A DNA stretch of 64,000 bases from Bythopirellula goksoeyrii (lineage in GTDB: Bacteria; Planctomycetota; Planctomycetia; Pirellulales; Lacipirellulaceae). Made by a program: the position numbers and the translations under genes. Below are positions 42,373-51,369 of the stretch, one piece after another; position 1 is the first letter of the stretch; every line of letters begins with the position of its first letter. Under the pieces are notes generated by a model. The model worked only from the letters and a program-made list of their open reading frames with translations. It was not told where the DNA came from and made no database searches. The stretch spans positions 5,839,257 through 5,903,256 of the forward strand of contig NZ_CP042913.1 in the NCBI RefSeq assembly GCF_008065115.1, in the 5' to 3' direction.

Positions 42373-44949
42373 ATGAAACCCCACTCCACATTCCAATACC
42401 TCGTGTCGATCTCCCTCATGGGTCTGCTCTCACTTGCAGGCAACATCGGATCTCTCTCTGCTGAAGACTCCGTGCATCTAAGGGTCAACCAAATAGGCCA
42501 TCATCCGGAGGATGCCAAAGTCGCGATTGCTTTCTCCCACATTCCCATCGAGGGAAAGTTTTCTCTCCTTGAGGTACCTTCAGGCAAGGTCGCCTTCACC
42601 GAAACCTTCGCTCCCACACCCGCACCAGGTTGGGGAACTTTTGCCCATCACTATCAACTCGATTTCAGTAAGTTTTCTGCACCGGGTCGCTATCGGCTGA
42701 AGATTGACAACTCGGGCGAAGTATCGCGCCCATTTACCATCGGCGAAGAGGCCTATGGAGATCACGTCGAGTCCCTACTGAGGTTTATGCGGCAACAGCG
42801 CTGTGGCTACAACCCAGTGCTGGATGTGGTCTGCCACCAGCGAGATGGCAGAACCGCTTTCGGTCCACTCCCTACAGGAACGTTTGTCGACACCAGCGGA
42901 GGATGGCACGACGCGGGTGACCAACTCAAATATCTACTTACGGGCAGCAATGCCACTGCTCGAATGCTGCTGGCCTATCGTCTTGAACCTACCAAATTCG
43001 ACGACCGCACAGATCGATCGGGGCATCCTCTACCCAACCGTATACCAGACGTACTTGATGAAGCCCGCTGGGGATTGGATTGGCTATTCAAACTGCATCC
43101 AAGCCCCGACGAACTCTACCATCAAGTCGCCGACGACCGAGACCACAACGGATGGAAAATGCCTGATCAGGATTCGTCAGATTACGGTTGGGGTCCGAAT
43201 AGTTACCGCGTTGTCTACGGCGCAGATGGCAAGCCTCAAGGTTTGCGCGAATTCAAAAGCGAATCAACGGGTTTGGCAAATATCGCGGGACGTTGTGCAG
43301 TTGCCATGGCAATGGCTCACCAGATCTGGAAAGAGGACTTGCATGACTCAGTATTCGCTGACCGCTGCCTCCAAGCTGCACGAGAATTCTATGCAATGGG
43401 AAAGGCAAAAGAGGGAGTCCAACAAGGCAATTCCTATGGTGCCCCTTATCGCTACAGCGAGACGACTTGGGCAGATGACATGGAATGGGCCGCCACCGAA
43501 CTCTTTACCGCCACAGGTGATGAGTCATTTCTAGACGAAGCGATCTACTATGCCCACTTGGCCGCCGACACCACTTGGATGCCGCACGAAACTGCAGGCC
43601 ATTATCAATACTATCCCTTCCTGAACGTTGGCCACTTTGCGTTGTACCCCCATGTCGACATCGAGCAGCAGACTAAGTTAGCTGAGTATTATCGCTCAGG
43701 CATCGAAGCTACGCTTGCCCGAGCCAATAATAATGCGTTCGGCGTGGGAGTACCTTTTATTTGGTGTTCCAACAATCTGACCTCGGCGCTCATCACTCAG
43801 ATCTTGCTCTACGAGCGGATGACCGGCGACCTGCAATACCACAGCCACATGCTGACCCACCGAGACTGGCTCTTTGGTCGCAACCCGTGGGGCACTACCA
43901 TGTTTACCGGGATTCCACACGATGGCGAGTTTCCCGATGACGTGCACACGGCGATCTGGAAATTGACTCGCCGGGCCGTGCCAGGCGGCCTAATCGATGG
44001 CCCCGTTTACGCCAAAGTCTACGAGAGCCTCTTGGGTTTGCACCTGGAAAACGAGGATGAATTCGCCGAATTTCAGAACTCGCATGTCGTTTATCATGAT
44101 GACATTGGCGACTACTCTACCAACGAACCCACAATGGATGGGACTGCGGATGCCATCTTCATGATGGCACATTTCGGTGTCGCTCCAGACACAGCACGGC
44201 AGGCTGCCGCGAGTCGAGTACCAAGCCCTGCAGCCGATCTTCAACTCGATGCGGGCGCGATCCGAAGAGGTTCTACTAAGGAAAAGAAGTTGGCTCTCTT
44301 ATTTACGGCCGACAAACATGTCGAAGGAGCAGAATCGGTTATCAATACTTTAGCCGAATACAACCTCCCAGCCACGTTTTTTCTAACCGGCAAAGCTCTC
44401 GATGCACCGTCGATGCGCGATTGGACACGGCGTGCCCTGGAAGATGGCCACTATGTCGGACCCCATTCCGACGGGCATCTGCTCTACGCCCCGTGGAAGG
44501 ATCGCCAGAAATCTCTCGTTTCTAAAGAACGATTTCAGGCTGACTTGTATCGAAACTTGGCCGAAATTGGCGAACTGGGGGCTGACCAGAGTGAGCCAAT
44601 CTACTTTGTGCCCCCTTTCGAGTGGCACAACTCGCAGCACTCAACTTGGGCCAAAGAATTGGGATGCCAGATGATCAACTTTACCCTTGGTAGTGGTTCG
44701 CATCGCGACTTTGCCCCCGAAGACCACCAGGCCTACCGCACTTCAGACCAACTCCTGCAAGAGATTCTCGCTTACGAAAACACCGAAGCAACCGGTCTCA
44801 ATGGCCACCTGCTATTGCTCCACCTGGGAACGACTCGCAAAGACAAGATGTACGACAAGCTAGATGAATTGATAGAAGGGCTCCAACAACGGGGCTACGA
44901 ATTCGTCCGCATCGACAAACTGCTCAGCCCGACGCTGCTAGAAGAATAG
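42373..44949 (+). CDS. GH9 glycoside hydrolase fused to polysaccharide-deacetylase-like domain
   Basis: An 858-residue exported protein (signal peptide to about LSAEDS). After a cellulase N-terminal Ig-like domain (LRVNQIGHHPEDAKVA) comes a GH9 endoglucanase barrel (about 110-600): GGWHDAGDQLKYLL, HRDWLFGRNPWGTTMFTG, and a late NEPTMDGTADAIF carrying the acid Glu. The last 220 residues form a NodB-like deacetylase domain (ALLFTADKHVEGAESVINTL; ATFFLTGKAL; HYVGPHSDGHLLY). Motif 1 is FTADKH in place of TFDDG, so the catalytic base Asp is not at its usual place. It likely hydrolyses a polysaccharide outside the cell; deacetylation by the C-terminus is not assured. Start ATG 42373 preferred over a TTG at 42352. 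Confidence 0.87.
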   Translation: MKPHSTFQYLVSISLMGLLSLAGNIGSLSAEDSVHLRVNQIGHHPEDAKVAIAFSHIPIEGKFSLLEVPSGKVAFTETFAPTPAPGWGTFAHHYQLDFSKFSAPGRYRLKIDNSGEVSRPFTIGEEAYGDHVESLLRFMRQQRCGYNPVLDVVCHQRDGRTAFGPLPTGTFVDTSGGWHDAGDQLKYLLTGSNATARMLLAYRLEPTKFDDRTDRSGHPLPNRIPDVLDEARWGLDWLFKLHPSPDELYHQVADDRDHNGWKMPDQDSSDYGWGPNSYRVVYGADGKPQGLREFKSESTGLANIAGRCAVAMAMAHQIWKEDLHDSVFADRCLQAAREFYAMGKAKEGVQQGNSYGAPYRYSETTWADDMEWAATELFTATGDESFLDEAIYYAHLAADTTWMPHETAGHYQYYPFLNVGHFALYPHVDIEQQTKLAEYYRSGIEATLARANNNAFGVGVPFIWCSNNLTSALITQILLYERMTGDLQYHSHMLTHRDWLFGRNPWGTTMFTGIPHDGEFPDDVHTAIWKLTRRAVPGGLIDGPVYAKVYESLLGLHLENEDEFAEFQNSHVVYHDDIGDYSTNEPTMDGTADAIFMMAHFGVAPDTARQAAASRVPSPAADLQLDAGAIRRGSTKEKKLALLFTADKHVEGAESVINTLAEYNLPATFFLTGKALDAPSMRDWTRRALEDGHYVGPHSDGHLLYAPWKDRQKSLVSKERFQADLYRNLAEIGELGADQSEPIYFVPPFEWHNSQHSTWAKELGCQMINFTLGSGSHRDFAPEDHQAYRTSDQLLQEILAYENTEATGLNGHLLLLHLGTTRKDKMYDKLDELIEGLQQRGYEFVRIDKLLSPTLLEE

Positions 44950-45045
44950 TAGTTTCAGTAGTTCCAAATAGGCGGTAATTGACTCACTGGAGCTGAGTCC
45001 TTCAACACACACCTTGAGGTCCATGCCCGCAAACCTCCATTCATG

Positions 45046-45093
45046 AAAAAAGCCAGTCGCCTTGGTTGTGCATCCCTGCACAGGCGACTGGCT
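45046..45093 (-). terminator. Rho-independent terminator of the Cys-rich lipoprotein gene
   Basis: Twelve-base-pair stem AGCCAGTCGCCT (45051-45062) with AGGCGACTGGCT (45082-45093), holding an inner TGTGCA/TGCACA stem; read leftwards it is followed by a T-run (AAAAAA on the plus strand at 45046-45050). This ends transcription of the minus-strand gene at 45138-45776, and could also stop read-through from the GH9 gene. Confidence 0.85.
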
Positions 45094-45137
45094 AAGAGTG
45101 CGTGTTTCCCTCCACGCTCTGTTCGATCAACGATATC

Positions 45138-45776
45138 TCAATAGGGCCCAATCGAGGGCGGGTTGTTTTGCAGGAAATCGCGTGGACCGCGAACCGTATA
45201 GTACGGATAGGCAGTCTGTCCCACGGGAGGTCCAGGGTTGAAGTTGGGCTGCTCGGGATAGCCTCCGGCATGAGGGCAGAATCCACTGGCGATGGCGCCC
45301 ACAATTCCGCAGCCGCCACAGGCTCCGCATCCTCGTCCACCACAGGCACCACACATGCGACCACCGGCCCCACCGTTGCACATGCCGCCATTGCACATAC
45401 CTCCGTTGCCGATGCCACACCGACCACCTCCTAGCTGACAGCCGCCACCATTGCAGCAACCGTTGCCGTAGGGATCACAGCCGCTGCATGAAGGCTCACA
45501 ACAGGTATCGCAACCGCATGCTGGATCGCAACAGACGTCGCAACCACACGCGGGATCACAGCAAACGTCGCTGCATCCGCAACCAGCATCACAGCACCCG
45601 TCATATGAGCATTGCTGAGCACCATAGAGATTGCTGCGGACTTGAGGCCGTGGAGCATTTTGCGAAGTCGAGACGTTGCATGGTTGACCACAACAACCTC
45701 CCCCGAGCATACGATTTCCGGCACAACCGGTGGTTGCCAAAGTGAGCATGGCAACGCAGACCAAGATATTTTTCAT
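45138..45776 (-). CDS. Cysteine-rich repeat lipoprotein
   Basis: A 212-residue protein. The ATG at 45776 has GGGGGG upstream. Lipobox-type start MKNILVCVAMLTLATTGC-A: lipid attachment at Cys18. After that about 40 percent Gly/Cys, with repeated units CCDPACGCDVCCDPACGCD and later GGRGCGACGGCG and CGIGNGGMCNGGMCNGG. Cysteines come in CC and CxC pairs, which could chelate metals or form disulfides. The C-terminal 40 residues are Pro/Tyr-rich (FNPGPPVGQTAYPYYTVRGP). The repeats are the commonest type in this window to be miscounted. I know no named family. It has its own terminator. Confidence 0.78.
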   Translation of the reverse strand: MKNILVCVAMLTLATTGCAGNRMLGGGCCGQPCNVSTSQNAPRPQVRSNLYGAQQCSYDGCCDAGCGCSDVCCDPACGCDVCCDPACGCDTCCEPSCSGCDPYGNGCCNGGGCQLGGGRCGIGNGGMCNGGMCNGGAGGRMCGACGGRGCGACGGCGIVGAIASGFCPHAGGYPEQPNFNPGPPVGQTAYPYYTVRGPRDFLQNNPPSIGPY

Positions 45777-46052
45777 CAGAATCCCCCCTGATTTCAAGAT
45801 CGAAGATGCTCGAATTTCGATTAATTGCGGGCGAATCCAATCCTTCGCACCGCTGCGGGTGGCGCGCTTCGGGCGTGCCATGCAGAGCAATCTCGTAAAA
45901 TTGATATCGGCGGTAGAATCGGCAGAATCCAACAATTCGGATTAGTTGCCTGAAGCGGGGGTGCTAGCACGGAGCGATATTGGTCACCACTGGCGAATCT
46001 GGTAAAAATTGCCTGCCGCGCCTCGCGGCTCCCCTGCAATCAAGGATGATTC

Positions 46053-48041
46053 ATGAACAACTTTGCGCGCGTGGCCCGAATTGCCCTGCGATACCGATTG
46101 ACGGTGCTTGCATCGGTCGTTTGCTCAGTGGGCATCGCATTCTTGTGGGCCGCCAATTTCTCGGCGTTCATGCCGGTGGTCGATGGCGTCATGCACGGCA
46201 AAGCCGTTCCTGGCATGATCGAAGATTGGATCGAGAAAACCCATTCACAGCTGGCAACACTCGACACGGAAATCGCAGCTTGCCGGGAACATCTGGCGGC
46301 GGCAGATTCGCCGGCTACCCGCGCCCAGCTAGCAACCTTGCTCAGTGACCAAGCCAATAGCCAAAAGTGGTTAGCCACTTGTGAATGGGCACTACCAATC
46401 GCTCGGAAGTGGCTTCCCAGCACCCCCTTTGGGACGCTCATGGCGATCTGCCTGTTGATCGTTGCCAGCACGCTCATCAAGGGCTGGCTGCGGATCATCA
46501 ATAGCCTGTTGGTTGCCAAGCTAAGTCACCTCACTTTGCTGGAATTGCGCAGGCAGTTTTATCGGCGGACCTTGCGGCTTGACCTGGGTACATTGCGCCA
46601 AACTTCCAATGGCGATTTGATGACCCGCTTCACGACCGACATGGAATGGGTTTGCCTGGGAACGCAAGCATTGTATGGCATGGCGATTCGTGAACCGCTG
46701 AAGATGATCGCCTGTCTGATCGGCGCGGCGATGATTAGCTGGCAGTTGTTGTTGATTACCGCGGTCTGTGCTCCCCCTTCGATTTTCGCCATTCGCTGGC
46801 TGGCCAAGTCGTTAAAACGAGCGAATCGTCGCGCTATGAAGGAACTCTCGAGCGTTTACGAACACTTGGAGGAAACCTTCGATGGCATCAAAGTGATCAA
46901 GGCCTTTACGATGGAATCGCACGAGCGGAGCCGCTTCCATCGGATCTCCCGGCAATACTATCGCCGGTCGATGAGGATCGCATTCTACGATGCCCTGGTG
47001 AGCCCCACTACGGAGCTGATTGGCCTGGTGATAATCGTGGGCGTGGTCGCGGCGGGAGGCTATATGGTGCTCAATCAAGAGACCCATCTGTTTGGAATCC
47101 GCATTAGCTCGCATCCCCTCTCGAATGGAACGCTGACCATGTTCTATGCCATGCTGGCGGGGATCATTGATCCTGCCAGGCGGCTCTCCGGCATCTTCAA
47201 CTACCTCCAGCGAGGCTCTGCAGCTAGCGATCGCATCTTTGAATTCATGGACCGAGAAACCAAACTCCAGATCACTTCGAATCCGAAAACCCTTCCCGCT
47301 CGCTTGGGTCCGATTCAGTTCAACGAAGTTGCTTTTTCCTATCAGCCCAGCGAACTAGTACTCGACAACGTCAGCCTGGAAGTGAAACCCGGGGAAACAA
47401 TCGCCATTGTCGGACCCAACGGCTGTGGGAAATCAACGCTTATGAACCTCCTGCCACGGTTCTATGATCCGACGTCGGGTAGTGTGACCATAGGTGGCAT
47501 CAATCTGCGTGACATGCGAGTGGCCGACCTGCGAGAGCGGATCGGCATCGTCACCCAGGAGACCCTGCTGTTCGACGATACCGTGGCGAACAACATTCGC
47601 TACGGTTCGCCGGGTGCAACCGAGAACCAAGTGATCGCGGCGGCTGAACAAGCCCATGCCCATCGATTTATTACCAATATCCTCGCGGAAGGCTACCAAA
47701 CGCTCTGCGGCCCGAGTGGCAATCGGCTGTCCGGTGGACAGCGACAGCGACTGGCGTTAGCCCGAGCCATTCTGAGGGATCCGGAGATCCTCATTCTCGA
47801 CGAGGCTACCAGTCAAATCGACGTCGAGAGCGAACAGTTGATTCATGAAGTTTTGGAGCGGTTCGTGCAAGGTCGCACTGCGTTCATGATCACTCATCGG
47901 CCCAACACGCTCACCCTGGCCGACCGAATCGTGGTCATGGACAGCGGGAAGATTGTTGATGTTGGAAAATTCGACGAACTGGCCCAGCGCTGCGACCTCT
48001 TCCGCCGCCTGGCCCATCTCAACGTGCGGGCAACTGCTTGA
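46053..48041 (+). CDS. ABC-type exporter, permease-ATPase half transporter
   Basis: A 662-residue MsbA/lipid-type half transporter. Six transmembrane helices: the first (TVLASVVCSVGIAFLWAA) is separated from the second (TLMAICLLIVASTLIKGW) by an extracytoplasmic loop of about 90 residues with helical coiled-coil tendency (LATLDTEIAACREHLAAAD, ATRAQLATLLSDQANSQK). The ATPase domain has Walker A GPNGCGKST, Q-loop TQETLLF, signature LSGGQRQR and Walker B ILILDEATS, then H-loop MITHRPNT. All ATPase motifs are intact. AAGGA lies six bases before the ATG. Likely exports a lipid or lipid-linked glycan; substrate cannot be read. Confidence 0.9.
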   Translation: MNNFARVARIALRYRLTVLASVVCSVGIAFLWAANFSAFMPVVDGVMHGKAVPGMIEDWIEKTHSQLATLDTEIAACREHLAAADSPATRAQLATLLSDQANSQKWLATCEWALPIARKWLPSTPFGTLMAICLLIVASTLIKGWLRIINSLLVAKLSHLTLLELRRQFYRRTLRLDLGTLRQTSNGDLMTRFTTDMEWVCLGTQALYGMAIREPLKMIACLIGAAMISWQLLLITAVCAPPSIFAIRWLAKSLKRANRRAMKELSSVYEHLEETFDGIKVIKAFTMESHERSRFHRISRQYYRRSMRIAFYDALVSPTTELIGLVIIVGVVAAGGYMVLNQETHLFGIRISSHPLSNGTLTMFYAMLAGIIDPARRLSGIFNYLQRGSAASDRIFEFMDRETKLQITSNPKTLPARLGPIQFNEVAFSYQPSELVLDNVSLEVKPGETIAIVGPNGCGKSTLMNLLPRFYDPTSGSVTIGGINLRDMRVADLRERIGIVTQETLLFDDTVANNIRYGSPGATENQVIAAAEQAHAHRFITNILAEGYQTLCGPSGNRLSGGQRQRLALARAILRDPEILILDEATSQIDVESEQLIHEVLERFVQGRTAFMITHRPNTLTLADRIVVMDSGKIVDVGKFDELAQRCDLFRRLAHLNVRATA

Positions 48042-48550
48042 GGCTCTGCACAGGATGGCGCAGAACTGCTGTCCGATCAGTGCAACTCACTCGACAATCC
48101 TCGATAGTTTTTGATCCCGAGCGATTCAATATTGCACGTCATAGCGGGGGCCCCTATTGACGGTGCACAATTCACATGAATTTGCTCGTCCCATGCTCGG
48201 CAAAGCACTGGAAAACAAGCGCCAAGCCGCAAGCGGTAGGCGCACAATGGGAAGAGTTTACTCTTCTAGATGCCAGAGAGCTTCGCGGGCAATTCAAATT
48301 GTCAAGGAACTTGCCTAGTGAGTGGCAAGCTCCATTATCTGGAATTGCGTGGGGGCGTTCACCTAGAATTTTGGGGCCAAGAATCGGTTCGAGTGGAGCA
48401 TTGCGAGCGGAAAGTCACGGGCTAGAGAATCGTTGGATTGAACGCGCTCTGCTTCGCTGGCGCTGTGCAGCGCGGCTTACGAAGACTGGTTGGTGGTGGA
48501 CAGAATGACCGGGTAGGCGTAGCATTCTCCGGGAGGATTCGCCGGGCATT
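48042..48550. other. Gap without a convincing gene
   Basis: Over 500 bases. A 110-codon open frame at 48176-48508 has unusual composition (Trp- and Arg-rich, no domain), so I do not call it. Read on the other strand nothing better is seen. Confidence 0.4.
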
Positions 48551-48577
48551 GCGCATCTGAGAGAAATAATTACGCAG
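48551..48577 (+). promoter_or_regulatory. TGCGCA dyad, upstream of the 48.7-kb PEP-CTERM gene
   Basis: TGCGCA at 48551-48556 and TACGCA at 48572-48577, starts 21 bp apart. A candidate -10 TATGAT follows at 48609-48614, 37 bases from the second core. The same 21-bp pair is found at 50124, 53045 and 59441-59467. Confidence 0.6.
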
Positions 48578-48739
48578 AATGGATAATGGTTTTTTGTTCT
48601 CCTACGTTATGATGGGATAAGGAAGGCCGAACCTCTTTTCGTACTTGGATAGCCACCAACGCCCCATGGAGCTAGGTGCCCTTCGATTTATTAACGTTCA
48701 AGAACGGTATGATCACCCTTTGATGCTGAGGACTCTCTT

Positions 48740-49951
48740 ATGTTTCGACGAATCGCTTTGAGCGCGGTACTGTGTGCCACCACGACGACCGTGGCACTTG
48801 CGGACACGGACATCATCGTAGACGATTTCGAGTCTTACACGACCTCCGCTGATGTTTTGGCAGCATGGCCCGTCCAAGTAGCGGCCACCGAACCACCGAG
48901 AGCGGACAATGGCACGGTGTTGGTGCCAGGAGATACTGCCCCATTTTATGGCGGCACCAATTTGACGAACTTTGCTCAGTTCTGTGGCTCGGTGGGAAGT
49001 GCTGCTGGTATCGCTAATTGTGATCTTGCTGGCTCTTCCGGAGTCTACGGTGGTGGACCTGAAACTGGTGCGTTTAACTCTGGTACTGTGAATGAAAGAA
49101 CTTTCCCCACGATTGCTCCTTCAGCAACACAGAATGTCGAGCTATCTTACGATCTTGGCGATGATGCACTCTCTGCCAATATGAGAATGACAATTGGACT
49201 TCGTGGTGTCTCGGGTGCAACAACTGAGAACATCATTGAGATGGGTTTATATAATGATGTCGCCGCCAATGGTTTTGTTTATCGAGCAGTACTATTTCCT
49301 GGACCAGCTGGCTCAAATCCGAACTGGGTCAGCTTTGCAGACACCACTAATATCGATGTGCCTTTGCTGGATACACTCAATTCCCAATCTGAAGTAGGCG
49401 CAGGATTCCACACTTACAAGGCCGTGATCAGTGTCGATCAGATTGTTTTTTCACTCGATCTCTACGGTGATGGCCTGACCAATACGAGCAACACACCTGG
49501 CGTTGGTACTCCTGGCGTGGACGCAATGGACACTGTGGCTGTCACGACTTCTGCATTAGGATTTACCAATCTTCGTTTTGGGCTTCCCTCGAATCTAAAG
49601 TCCTCGGGTGGTGACAACATCGACGCTGCTTTCGCTGGATTTGACAACATCTCTCTCCGCTTAGTCGACATTGTAGCTCCCACGGGGGACGCAGACTTCG
49701 ATGGCGATGGGAATGTGGACGGCAAAGACTTCCTCACCTGGCAACGTAACTCTGGCCTGATAGGTGGCGCGACCCTGGCGGATGGCGATGCCAACAATGA
49801 CCAGAATGTCGATGGAATCGACCTAGGCATCTGGCAGGGTCAATATGGAAACACGTCGCCGCTAGTATCAGCGACTGCCGTGCCGGAACCCGCCTCAGCA
49901 GTGCTAATGCTCCTGACGATGGCAGGTTTGTTGGGCAGAAACCGCCGCTAA
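48740..49951 (+). CDS. PEP-CTERM anchored protein with dockerin-like repeats
   Basis: A 403-residue exported protein: signal peptide MFRRIALSAVLCATTTTVALA, then a beta-rich domain of about 300 residues (DDFESYTTSADVLAAWPVQ; GVYGGGPETGAFNSGTVNE; TFPTIAPSATQNVELSYDLG), two calcium-binding dockerin-like repeats (DFDGDGNVDGKDFLTWQRNS, DGDANNDQNVDGIDLGIWQG) and a PEP-CTERM tail (VPEPASAVLMLLTMAGLLGRNRR). The tail should be cut by an exosortase, which is not in this window. The dockerin-like pair suggests protein-protein docking. The function of the main domain is unknown. Confidence 0.85.
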   Translation: MFRRIALSAVLCATTTTVALADTDIIVDDFESYTTSADVLAAWPVQVAATEPPRADNGTVLVPGDTAPFYGGTNLTNFAQFCGSVGSAAGIANCDLAGSSGVYGGGPETGAFNSGTVNERTFPTIAPSATQNVELSYDLGDDALSANMRMTIGLRGVSGATTENIIEMGLYNDVAANGFVYRAVLFPGPAGSNPNWVSFADTTNIDVPLLDTLNSQSEVGAGFHTYKAVISVDQIVFSLDLYGDGLTNTSNTPGVGTPGVDAMDTVAVTTSALGFTNLRFGLPSNLKSSGGDNIDAAFAGFDNISLRLVDIVAPTGDADFDGDGNVDGKDFLTWQRNSGLIGGATLADGDANNDQNVDGIDLGIWQGQYGNTSPLVSATAVPEPASAVLMLLTMAGLLGRNRR

Positions 49952-49976
49952 GACGAATGACGTTTATCCATTAATA

Positions 49977-50016
49977 ACCCGCGTCATGGTGCTGGGGCAG
50001 CCCATGACGCGGTTTT
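49977..50016 (+). terminator. Rho-independent terminator after the dockerin PEP-CTERM gene
   Basis: CCGCGTCATGG (49979-49989) pairs with CCATGACGCGG (50002-50012) around a 12-base loop and is followed by TTTT. Strong stem of 11 pairs; it cleanly separates the PEP-CTERM gene from the pseudopilin operon. Confidence 0.88.
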
Positions 50017-50123
50017 CGTCTGGATACAAGTCAAGCACAGCACCTGAGGTTGGGAATATCCCGTCGAAGTGTCCAGTCCCACGCACTGGAGAGCGCCCTA
50101 TCGCATGAATATCGCTTAGCTCA

Positions 50124-50150
50124 TGCGCAACGGCAAGAAATTATTGCGCT
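50124..50150 (+). promoter_or_regulatory. TGCGCA dyad upstream of the pseudopilin operon
   Basis: TGCGCA at 50124-50129 and TGCGCT at 50145-50150, 21 bp apart by start position. A candidate -10 TAAAAT lies at 50182-50187, 37 bases from the second core. Start codon of the first gene is at 50271. Confidence 0.6.
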
Positions 50151-50270
50151 TTATCAACTTCTGATTTTCTCCGGCAAGGAGTAAAATGTGAGAAGTTCCA
50201 GCAAGGTTTTCAACGTGAAAGCACGATATGGAACTCGTTGGGCCTATTACCTCAAACTGAGGATTTGATT

Positions 50271-51338
50271 ATGTCTTTTGGCACCTCTTCAGAAAAAGTT
50301 TGCTTTCGAGCAAGACGCGGCTTTACCCTGGTAGAACTCCTGGTGGTGATTGCAATCATCGGAGTCCTAGTGGCACTGCTGTTGCCAGCGATTCAAGCGG
50401 CGCGCGAATCTGCCCGGCGGATGACATGCACAAATCATCTCAAGCAAATGGGTCTGGCCAATCTGAATTACGAGTCAAGCAACAAGAAGCTTCCCCCAGG
50501 ATCGACTGCGGGAACCAGCAATAAGAATGGCTTTTCTTGGCACGTAGAGATTCTTCCCTTTGCCGAGTTTAGTTCGCTGAACAACCAGATTCAGCAGCAG
50601 ATTGAAGCCAAGACGGTTACCAGAACCACGCGTGCCGGGACTATTGAGGATCTACCGGAGCCGTATCAGTTGGAAGATGTCGACGAAATAAAAATCGATG
50701 TCTATCGTTGCCCCAGCGATTCCCTCCGTTATGACGACTTGGCAAGAATTACTTGGGGACGCTACTTGGAAAGCACTAACTATTATGGAGTAGCTGGTTC
50801 GGCTTATTCTCGCTCCGTTCAAAACCCACAATTGGGAGGGATCGATCCCCTCGATTTCAGAACCGGTAGCCTTGAAGGGTCAACCAATTTCGATGGCCCC
50901 TTGTTCTACGACAGCGAAGTCAAGTTCAGTGAAATCACGGACGGCACAAGCAATACATTCATGATTGGGGAACGTTGGTATCAAGTTCGCTCATGGCTGA
51001 TTGGTGGACGTGAAGCTAGCTCAGGGAATCCGAGCAACAATGTTGCACCCAGTCATTTGATGTACTCTGTGAAGAACATCGATAGCCGCTATTTACCTAA
51101 CTCCGAATTTGGACCTGGCTATTATGTACTCCACGACAACTATAGCGAAGAGAAAATCCCCCCCGGTGGCCAGGCGGTTGTGGGGCTTAACGACTTATAC
51201 TGGGGTAGCTTCCATAGCGGAGGAGTCAACTTCGCATACGTCGATGGCAGTGTGCATTTCATCTCCGACGATATTGACCCACTCACCTGGCTTGCCATGG
51301 GCTCACGCAACGGAGGTGAAGTTGTCGGTCAACCCTAA
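50271..51338 (+). CDS. DUF1559 pseudopilin-like protein
   Basis: A 355-residue protein starting at ATG 50271, with GAGG eight bases upstream. It has a prepilin N-terminus (RRGFTLVELLVVIAIIGVLV, with the processing Gly-Phe site and Glu+5) and then the DUF1559 domain (LPAIQAARESARRMTC; H-X9-DG box in FHSGGVNFAYVDGSVHF). DUF1559 proteins belong to a pseudopilin family vastly expanded in planctomycetes, believed to be part of a type II/IV-like secretion or fibre system. It heads a three-gene cluster. Confidence 0.93.
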   Translation: MSFGTSSEKVCFRARRGFTLVELLVVIAIIGVLVALLLPAIQAARESARRMTCTNHLKQMGLANLNYESSNKKLPPGSTAGTSNKNGFSWHVEILPFAEFSSLNNQIQQQIEAKTVTRTTRAGTIEDLPEPYQLEDVDEIKIDVYRCPSDSLRYDDLARITWGRYLESTNYYGVAGSAYSRSVQNPQLGGIDPLDFRTGSLEGSTNFDGPLFYDSEVKFSEITDGTSNTFMIGERWYQVRSWLIGGREASSGNPSNNVAPSHLMYSVKNIDSRYLPNSEFGPGYYVLHDNYSEEKIPPGGQAVVGLNDLYWGSFHSGGVNFAYVDGSVHFISDDIDPLTWLAMGSRNGGEVVGQP

Positions 51339-51369
51339 TGGCAGAGAACCTCACTTGCGGTCTGCCAGA

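Noticed and set aside
45480-45600. Tandem repeat in the Cys-rich gene as a CRISPR or satellite
   Set aside because: The period is a multiple of three and the frame stays open; it is a coding repeat (CCDPACGCD units).
48176-48508. 110-codon plus-strand frame in the gap before the dockerin gene
   Set aside because: Odd composition with no recognisable domain and no conserved start region; treated as noncoding.
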